Below, piece after piece: positions 60,631 through 64,000 of a stretch of DNA of 64,000 bases. The notes beneath the pieces were generated by a model. It worked only from the letters and a program-made list of their open reading frames with translations. It was not told the DNA's origin and searched no databases. This stretch comes from Saccharina japonica. Lineage: Eukaryota; Sar; Phaeophyceae; Laminariales; Laminariaceae. The DNA is taken from assembly GCA_008828725.1 (NCBI GenBank), contig MEHQ01004134.1:453225-517224 (forward strand), read 5' to 3'. A program made the position numbers and the translations under genes. Positions within the stretch are counted from its first letter, which is position 1, and each line of letters starts with the position of its first letter.

Positions 60631-62688
60631 CGCATGACTGACGCACACACATAACTTGGCCGCTGCTGTGCTGCTGTTTCCTGCCATGCCCCTATATACA
60701 GTAGTACCAGGTACCTGGTATACAATACCAGTATGTACGAACGAGTATATACGTATATACCCTGTTGGCGCCCTCATGCCTAACGGGTACACACTCAAAT
60801 TTAAAGTCCAGGCAAGTATTTCCGTACAGTAGTACTACTATTACTGTAGTAAGTACAGAGTCTACTATAACGGGACACCATACGTAGTAAATACTAAGGA
60901 ACACAGCAAAAAGAGAAGAACCGCCAACGCAGTAGCTTAATGCAGTTAGGAGTTTGACCACTTGAAGGCGTCTGTCACGCTCCTCATTCCACCCGTTCTT
61001 GTAAATAGGACATACGGTAGTCACAAAAACCTACCAGGTATATATTTACCTATTTTTACCAACAATATTTGGCCTTATTTACCATGGTCGCCCGTAATAC
61101 TAGTAGTGCTGTGTGCATCCTCCTCCAAAAAGTCAACGCCAATTGATAGCATAAGCCTCCCTGTTTGCGTAGGACGTCGATCGAAGCTCTGCTGTGGCTG
61201 TGGCTGCGACTGTATGATACACCAGGTATGAGTTTGGCCCCTTGACTGCCACTCCCTAAAAATAAAATAAAACAAAAGTAAATGAGCCCTTCACGTGCCC
61301 AAAATGACCGGTCTCCTTCATCCTTGGCTACGTACGTGAGATAGAATATGGTATGATATGGTATGACATTATATGGTATCATATGGTATGGTATGATATG
61401 ATATGATATGATATGATATGATATGATATGATATGATATGATATGATATGATATGCTATGATATGATATGATATGATATGATATTATATGATATGATATG
61501 ATATTATATTGATACGAGCTGAGCCAGCTATAAAACGGAGAAAGCTTCCTAAAGTCGTATCTCGTGAACCACTGCAAATTACGAGTAGTGTGCAAAAGTT
61601 GGGGGCACTAACCCTGACACACCACTGCTTATTATGCAAAAAAACTACGCATTATATGAAATGTTCTATACTTTTGTTTTCCCCGACTCGATCTCGCCGA
61701 GATGTCCGCGAAAACTCAAAAACACCAACAACGTTTCGACACAAAAAAATCGTATAAATGTCTTCGTTTTCGATCAAAACGAAACTTGGTGGAGACAGTG
61801 CCGGTGCTGAAGACACGAGGAGAAGAGCGATGAAAGTCTCGTTGCCCAATTCGCTACGTCGTACACGTACCCATGAAGAGGTATTACCAAAACCGATTCC
61901 ACACGCTAAGTCAAGTCATTACGAAAGAAATGGCATTTCTGCGATGCCCCGCTCAATTTTGAGAATTTTGCACTCTGGATTTTTGACCCCGGATTTGAAT
62001 CGCACGTTCAAAGGCATCCACTGCTGCTGTCGGCCCTACTTTTTTTGTTGTATTTTTTACCACTATGTGATAAGACTAGTGTACGAGGACAGGGTATCCC
62101 TAGCCAGGTCAGCCTATGGAACGGGTACTTCCAGCAGTACCATAACAACTATTAATAACCTGTAGTTTTGGTCGCTTTTGTATTTTTTCGGGTTGTCGGA
62201 TCGGTCATATCTCTTTGAAAAATGAATACAATACGCGTACGTACTCGTAGAGGGCCGAAGGTCAATGTGCCGATGGGTGCATGAACTACGAGTACTCGTA
62301 CACCGTATCCAAAAACCAAGTCCAAATTCGCAAAATTGATGGGGGCATCGCCAATCCGACGTTTAAACCATTTTATGGCTGGCCCAGCTCGTACGATATG
62401 ATACGGGGATATGGCACTCGTACATACGTACGAATGATATGAGTACTACTGTACGTACTGCGGTTCATACCTACCGACCTACAGTATGTAGGGATACTCG
62501 TACAGGTATGGTTTGCCCTCCCTCCCTCACCTCCCCACAAATCCTTGCTCGTAAGGCACAAACGGTGCAGCCGTGCCATTCTCATCCACAAGGCGAAACC
62601 CTTCTCCTTCCTTCAGCAGAGACACCACTACCAGCAACGCAAGCTGGCGACACCTAACACGAGACCGCCACCGCCGCCGCCGCCGCCG

Positions 62689-62740
<52 letters not shown>

Positions 62741-62853
62741 GGCTGCTGTGGACCTCCACTAAGCGCTGCTGCTGGCCGTGACTGAGCTACTACTGCTGGT
62801 GCTGCTGTTGCTGAGCGTAGACGGCCTCGCTTTTTGTTCGCTTTGGGCAACAT
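31713..62853 (-). CDS. Giant multidomain protein: EGF-like, Calx-beta, 9 filamin-type repeats, 3 PA14 domains
   Basis: Thirty-one exons (high to low): 62,531-62,853; 60,453-60,553; 59,809-59,990; 59,345-59,586; 58,547-58,727; 56,828-57,063; 55,418-55,793; 54,889-54,987; 54,281-54,396; 53,212-53,295; 52,505-52,723; 50,972-51,109; 50,303-50,549; 49,577-49,804; 48,829-48,936; 47,985-48,110; 46,937-47,183; 45,136-45,483; 44,655-44,821; 43,951-44,383; 42,366-42,531; 41,427-41,815; 40,292-40,574; 39,054-39,231; 37,997-38,158; 36,921-37,125; 36,437-36,600; 35,667-35,815; 34,214-34,368; 33,540-33,706; 31,713-32,028. Phases agree at every junction except exon 20 to 21, where a 20-base microexon is predicted. 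About 2,180 residues. Filamin-type (Ig-like) repeats and PA14 (a carbohydrate-binding beta-barrel in many secreted proteins) suggest an extracellular or wall adhesion/matrix role; this is inference. A TAA stop follows GSPFRFSVD, with no C-terminal membrane helix. Confidence 0.85.
32450..32675. mobile_element. MITE family C, diverged copy (intronic)
   Basis: It has the internal hairpin TGAGCTCCTCACATGAGGAG near the left end, a second CACTTGAGGAGCTC block and the right-hand block GCCAAAAAGTAGTACCCCTA followed by CCGTGGG. It lies in the last intron of the giant gene. Confidence 0.5.
33993..34118 (+). mobile_element. tRNA-derived SINE, 5'-truncated copy
   Basis: Only the 3' body is present (CGAACCGTAGTGGGGAAGGA, GCCTACTTTGTGACCCCAGA and TCCGAGGTACGACTAG), ending in an A-rich tail. 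It matches 18,210-18,345 and lies in the intron between exons 29 and 30 of the giant gene. 5' truncation fits LINE-driven insertion. Confidence 0.7.
34214..39231 (-). CDS. Giant gene exons 24-29: filamin-type repeats 7-9 and entry to third PA14
   Basis: Exon 24 (39,054-39,231) gives GNGSYSVSAWPVVAGAYQ; exon 25 (37,997-38,158) HVEGSPFRVLVVAG and TSAFTIR; exon 26 (36,921-37,125) ARDSMGN and GEYSLN; exon 27 (36,437-36,600) VKLADGGHIAGSPF and LLRLTAR; exon 28 (35,667-35,815) DAFGNVLERGGEEW and GTGSYTMAVRP; exon 29 (34,214-34,368) GLYELRVKLL, a Gly/Ser linker and GGLRAQYYSNARLAGRPL. Exon 25 (AG|GCGAGA) and exon 28 (AG|GCAAGG) end at GC donors; domain spacing supports both. Confidence 0.86.
35121..35372. 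repeat. 10-bp tandem repeat ATTACTGACT
   Basis: About 25 units of ATTACTGACT form a near-perfect array, with variants such as ATAACTGGCT and one 9-base unit. It lies in the intron between exons 28 and 29 of the giant gene, about 300 bases downstream of the GC donor of exon 28. Confidence 0.9.
35465..35650. mobile_element. MITE family C, degraded copy near exon 28
   Basis: The right end TATTACCTCTACCGTAGCAC followed by CCGTC matches the right end of the copy at 9,441-9,685. The left end is poorly preserved (CTACGGTAGGTCGAGGG). It stops just before exon 28 of the giant gene and so lies in the first 200 bases of the following intron. Confidence 0.45.
36144..36208. repeat. (TC)n microsatellite
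   Basis: A nearly unbroken TC run of about 65 bases lies in the intron between exons 27 and 28 of the giant gene (GA on the transcribed strand). A shorter (GA)n run lies at 60,584-60,629 just upstream of exon 2. Confidence 0.9.
39594..39618. repeat. (AT)n microsatellite
   Basis: A pure AT run of about 25 bases lies in the intron between exons 23 and 24 of the giant gene. Confidence 0.85.
40292..44383 (-). CDS. Giant gene exons 20-23: repeat 6, second PA14, start of repeat 7
   Basis: Exon 20 (43,951-44,383) starts VAGSSVVHLQAADFWKNN and ends in the first PA14 strand GGLWGTFYEDGGVETE. Exon 21 (42,366-42,531) has SVDFNWGFLSPQPGVD and FSARFTGF, exon 22 (41,427-41,815) has VKVEDDGEYAFRVTTDAS and, after an Ala tract of about 24 residues, LQAGQLIPLQLRYV. 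Exon 23 (40,292-40,574) closes the domain (ATGEAWVRMEWSS, IVPASKLY) and starts repeat 7 (ELMEIVVQARDAYGN). The Ala tract replaces a loop in the domain. The link from exon 20 to 21 lacks about seven residues, hence the predicted microexon. Confidence 0.82.
41141..41249. mobile_element. MITE family E, copy 3 (intronic)
   Basis: It runs from TATTACGGGACACCATAGTA to TACTATGGACCTCCGTAATA, about 109 bases. It lies in the intron between exons 22 and 23 of the giant gene. Both ends agree closely, so this is one of the better-kept copies. Confidence 0.8.
41518..41585. repeat. (CAG)n trinucleotide tract inside exon 22
   Basis: About 22 CAG triplets (plus strand) form a near-pure run. The giant gene reads the other strand as GCT codons, giving poly-Ala. 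The tract keeps the exon in frame. Confidence 0.9.
43725..43930 (+). mobile_element. tRNA-derived SINE, 5'-truncated copy (intronic)
   Basis: The body (TTAGCGTGGGTAGGCGCCAT, GTCGATGAGGGAAGAG, TCTTCTCGCGATAAAAACGC, GGATCCGAGTTACGACTAGG) matches the SINE at 17,981-18,345, with an A-run tail just before exon 20 of the giant gene. Confidence 0.72.
44655..51109 (-). CDS. Giant gene exons 12-19: filamin-type repeats 2-5
   Basis: Exons 12-19 carry four repeats in a row plus the end of PA14-1 (GGSPRILNV). Each repeat shows the same landmarks: an entry strand (STFTIQPRDTFGN, VRARDVVGN, FYIQARDRWSNN, FLIQARDLQAN), a middle strand near a DxGxGxY turn (IDDLGNGTYVVSITPTVAGS, GEGTYRAVYNATKTGNYSL) and an exit GSPF-type strand (VTGSPFTVVV, VADSPYSVIV, VSGSPFDVSV, VGSPFEVLV). 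Introns repeatedly fall just before the RD loop. Low-complexity EEEEEEEKGQDND in exon 18 is an insertion in a loop. Confidence 0.87.
45895..46022 (+). repeat. Repeat family F, copy 3 (intronic)
   Basis: ATGGCCGTAGTCGTATGACC to GGGTTTTCACCGACCAGGCA matches the copies in the Zn(2)-C6 gene. Here it lies in the intron between exons 17 and 18 of the giant gene. A related GAGCTGCATCCTACTAA block occurs at 46,055 and 46,412. Confidence 0.7.
49998..50083. repeat. Tandem ACAATACT/ACAATATT repeat
   Basis: Short 8-9-base units (TACAATATT, TACAATACT) repeat about nine times in the intron between exons 13 and 14 of the giant gene. Confidence 0.8.
51346..51620. mobile_element. MITE family C, copy 2 (intronic)
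   Basis: The ends GCATGCTACGATAGAGGTGC and, inverted, GCGTGCTACGATAGAGGTAT are near-identical. The hairpin with GAGGAGCTC sits in the left part. About 275 bases, in the intron between exons 11 and 12 of the giant gene. Confidence 0.75.
52010..52345. repeat. Minisatellite of ~36-bp units
   Basis: About nine diverged units of GTTGAGAGATGTACATCGCC followed by AATGGTTGGAC repeat in the intron between exons 11 and 12 of the giant gene. Units vary in length (about 34-40) and sequence, so the array looks old. Confidence 0.75.
52505..54987 (-). CDS. Giant gene exons 8-11: end of repeat 1 and first PA14 domain
   Basis: Exon 8 (54,889-54,987) gives VEDLGSGNYTLRYQ and exon 9 (54,281-54,396) VEIAGSYVLRMAL, the usual end of a filamin repeat. 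Exon 9 then enters PA14 (PGGLTGRYTSDSFFQ), exon 10 (53,212-53,295) has VMNFTWGSGAIAG and VSWSGRIR, and exon 11 (52,505-52,723) has YTETFEFEV, AARLWIDGVVVVDG and VNLTAGSLHDIFIEYR. These are the canonical PA14 blocks in order. The exon 9 donor reads ACAG|GCGAGT, a GC donor. Confidence 0.87.
55418..57063 (-). CDS. Giant gene exons 6-7: Calx-beta domain and start of filamin repeat 1
   Basis: Exon 6 (56,828-57,063) encodes GTLSFSSPEYQAFEDPA and VRITVSRSGGGYGTVGVRY. Exon 7 (55,418-55,793) continues LVFAPGEVELSLLLSVHEDG, EPESNEFFDLFLYDP and VTVVDAQ, the full order of strands of a Calx-beta domain. These domains often bind Ca2+ and occur in adhesion and exchanger proteins. Exon 7 then starts the first filamin-type repeat (AGTVDNVTLVSKDVLGRERG). 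The splice phase 2 junction rebuilds TTSTSLVFAPGE. Confidence 0.88.
58547..59990 (-). CDS. Giant gene exons 3-5: EGF-like and Cys-rich region
   Basis: Exon 3 (59,809-59,990) encodes CDRRSGTCFCNVGYQGISCQ, an EGF/laminin-like unit. Exon 4 (59,345-59,586) encodes VCPGDCSGAGTC, GTCSCFDHRVGEDC and then a furin-like run (CAECTSEVCTSCESGYFVDQ, CFSCALHDPRC). Exon 5 (58,547-58,727) adds CDEESCLECTDPLLLSIRRS. Even spacing of Cys and a fully consistent phase support a disulphide-rich extracellular module. Confidence 0.87.
60866..61099. mobile_element. MITE family E, copy 4, interrupted by repeat B
   Basis: It runs from ATAACGGGACACCATACGTA to ATGGTCGCCCGTAATA. At 60,894-61,000 a 107-base repeat B unit is inserted, flanked on both sides by GTAAATA (60,887-60,893 and 61,001-61,007). 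The rest matches family E. It lies in the first intron of the giant gene. Confidence 0.82.
61343..61510. repeat. (ATATG)n pentanucleotide tandem repeat
   Basis: About 30 units of GATAT/ATATG with few variants, in the first intron of the giant gene. Confidence 0.9.
62531..62853 (-). CDS. Giant gene exon 1: poly-Gln, Arg run, signal-like helix
   Basis: From MLPKANKKRGRLRSATAAP the exon runs through a (CAG)n-encoded Gln tract, an Arg block (RRRRRRWRSR) and the hydrophobic stretch LALLVVVSLL, then GFRLVDENGTAAPFVPYEQG. The basic block before a short hydrophobic core looks like a signal peptide or signal anchor with a long n-region. The frame is open to another ATG at 63,024; 62,853 was chosen because it is closer to the usual signal position. 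The donor is AG|GTGAGG, phase 2, and joins GFVG to RYGDPLTTFVNDR of exon 2. Confidence 0.65.
62684..62755. repeat. CCG/CTG trinucleotide tract inside exon 1
   Basis: Plus-strand CCG then CTG runs encode, on the minus strand, a Gln tract of about 17 followed by Arg residues in exon 1 of the giant gene. Confidence 0.85.
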
Positions 62854-63640
62854 CGCCGGCCGTGAACGCACGCAGTCATCAAGCGGCTCGATGGGCATAC
62901 CATTCAATGGACCTCTTGCCCGAGCGACTGTAAGATACCCACTCCGTAAATCTGAATCCAGTTTTGTCGTTGAGCGTGCCCAAAGGATATCAGCAATCCA
63001 TATCAGGCACAAGGCTCGAGGCACCAGGATCCAGGTGCGGCGTAATTAACTACTGTAATTACGCCGCAAAAATTGCAGTGGTTCCCGAAGAGCAACATGA
63101 AACGACACACCTGGCGGGATAACTCGTGCATACGACTACGGCGTAGAACGGAGAACGCTTTCTGCTTTCTCTCGTGGGCAAATGTGAAGCAACCGAGGCA
63201 GTCCCTTCCAGTGGTGCCGAGTAAAGCTAACGGAAACAGCAGATACACGAAAGAACTAGGCGGGCGAAAGGAGAGGAGTAGTACGTTTCGTGTTTGCTGG
63301 GGATCACGCGGGCTTCATCAAGGCGACTGATGATTCAGTCCCCCTCGTGTTTTCGCCTACATGGAGAACGAGAATAGACACCGCCAATCCAACAAATCCA
63401 CCAACCAGCTGAGTCTGGTGCGTACATACAAGAGTCGGAAAGGGAATCCGTTCGCCAGGCAGGTCGGAAGCCTGAGCCTCCGAGCAGGAGCCGTATCATA
63501 AGACGATACGTTTGCCACGTCGGTGCCCCTTTCGCCGCTACGCCCTCTCGCGAAACTTGAGTTCCGGCTCGATCAAGATCAACCAACCAGAGTTCGGCTC
63601 AATAGTAGACGGCCAGTCCCTGTACGAGTGCGGAGCTGCC
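62854..63640. promoter_or_regulatory. Divergent promoter interval between giant gene and EF-hand gene
   Basis: The start codons of the giant gene (minus, 62,853) and the EF-hand gene (plus, 63,641) lie about 0.8 kb apart and face away from each other. An inverted AATTACGCCGCA / GCGGCGTAATTA pair with TAACTACTGTAATTACG between lies at about 63,037-63,068. No clear TATA box is seen on either side. If the giant gene starts at 63,024 the interval is shorter. Confidence 0.4.
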
Positions 63641-64000
63641 ATGAATCCCAACGAATCCCGCGGAAGTGGGGCTGGTGGCGGCAGTGCTTTTGGGGAAGCA
63701 CCTATGCGGAGAACAGACCATCGCGGGTCAGCTTCGGCCGGAGCCGGAGCTAAGGGGGGGAGGGCGGCGGGCTCGTACGGGCGCGAGGAAGTGTCGGCGT
63801 TGAAGGGGATTTTTAATCTTTACGATGCTGAGGAAACGGGGACGATAGGAATCAAGGAGCTCGAGGGCATCCTACAGAAAGTGGGGTATAATCCTGGTGA
63901 GATACGTACGTATGATATGTACTCGTACGTCGTCGTACTCGTATGCTGTTTGTGGGCGACCGACTGGTTCTTCTACAGCACGCGGCGAGAGCTGTTTCGG
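63641..64000 (+). CDS. EF-hand protein, 5' part; gene runs off the window
   Basis: Exon 1 runs 63,641-63,896 from ATG (MNPNESRGSGAGGGSAF) through a Gly/Ala-rich lead to ALKGIFNLYDAEETGTIGIK and ELEGILQKVGYNP, one EF-hand helix-loop-helix. The loop DAEETGTIGIKE has Asp at position 1 and Glu at 12, the usual Ca2+ ligands, with Glu at 3 and Thr at 5. Donor GTGAGA is phase 1; the intron 63,897-63,978 ends CTTCTACAG, and exon 2 starts ARGESCF and continues past the window. It resembles calmodulin/centrin-type sensors; the subfamily cannot be fixed from one hand. Confidence 0.75.
   Translation, partial: MNPNESRGSGAGGGSAFGEAPMRRTDHRGSASAGAGAKGGRAAGSYGREEVSALKGIFNLYDAEETGTIGIKELEGILQKVGYNPGEIRTYDMYSYVVVLVCCLWATDWFFYSTRRELFR

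Overview
The window reads as nuclear DNA of an intron-rich eukaryote, most likely a brown alga (Phaeophyceae, Ectocarpus-like) or another stramenopile. The reasons are mixed GC content, many short exons split by introns of several hundred bases with GT/AG borders, a Zn(2)-C6 regulator outside fungi, a plastid-type CPBP protease, a large extracellular protein built of filamin-type, PA14, Calx-beta and EGF-like modules, and many small repeats. The organism call is inference. Gene models were built by hand from splice sites, codon phase and domain continuity; there is no transcript evidence.

Layout. 1-3.1 kb: repeats, no convincing gene. 3.1-7.7 kb (+): a CPBP (CAAX-type) intramembrane protease in about seven exons, with EExxxR and FxxxH motifs and a 21-base last exon. 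7.7-20.3 kb: gene-poor and repeat-rich, with several MITE families, a long foldback element, two near-complete copies of a tRNA-derived SINE and a few orphan exon-like ORFs (best at 13.41-13.59 kb). 20.36-26.42 kb (+): a Zn(2)-C6 transcription-factor-like gene in at least five exons, ending in a 549-codon exon with a Gly-rich acidic tail. 26.4-31.7 kb: intergenic, T/G-rich, with tandem repeats and an orphan P-loop fragment on the minus strand.

31.7-62.85 kb (-): one gene fills almost half the window. I could chain 31 exons with matching codon phase at every junction but one. The product (about 2,180 residues) has an N-terminal poly-Gln/Arg stretch and hydrophobic segment, two EGF-like units and a Cys-rich segment, a Calx-beta domain, then nine filamin/ABP280-type repeats with three PA14 domains set into repeats 1, 6 and 9. 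No later membrane anchor is seen, so it is probably a secreted wall or matrix protein. Three of its introns seem to use GC-AG borders, and one 20-base microexon is predicted but not found. Its introns host copies of the same repeat families found elsewhere in the window. 63.64 kb to the end (+): the 5' end of an EF-hand gene, divergent from the giant gene across about 0.8 kb.

The genes do not form an obvious pathway. The shared feature is the repeat load: the same MITE and SINE families lie in intergenic DNA and in introns of both large genes, and one pair of loci provides a near-empty and a filled site for the same insertion.
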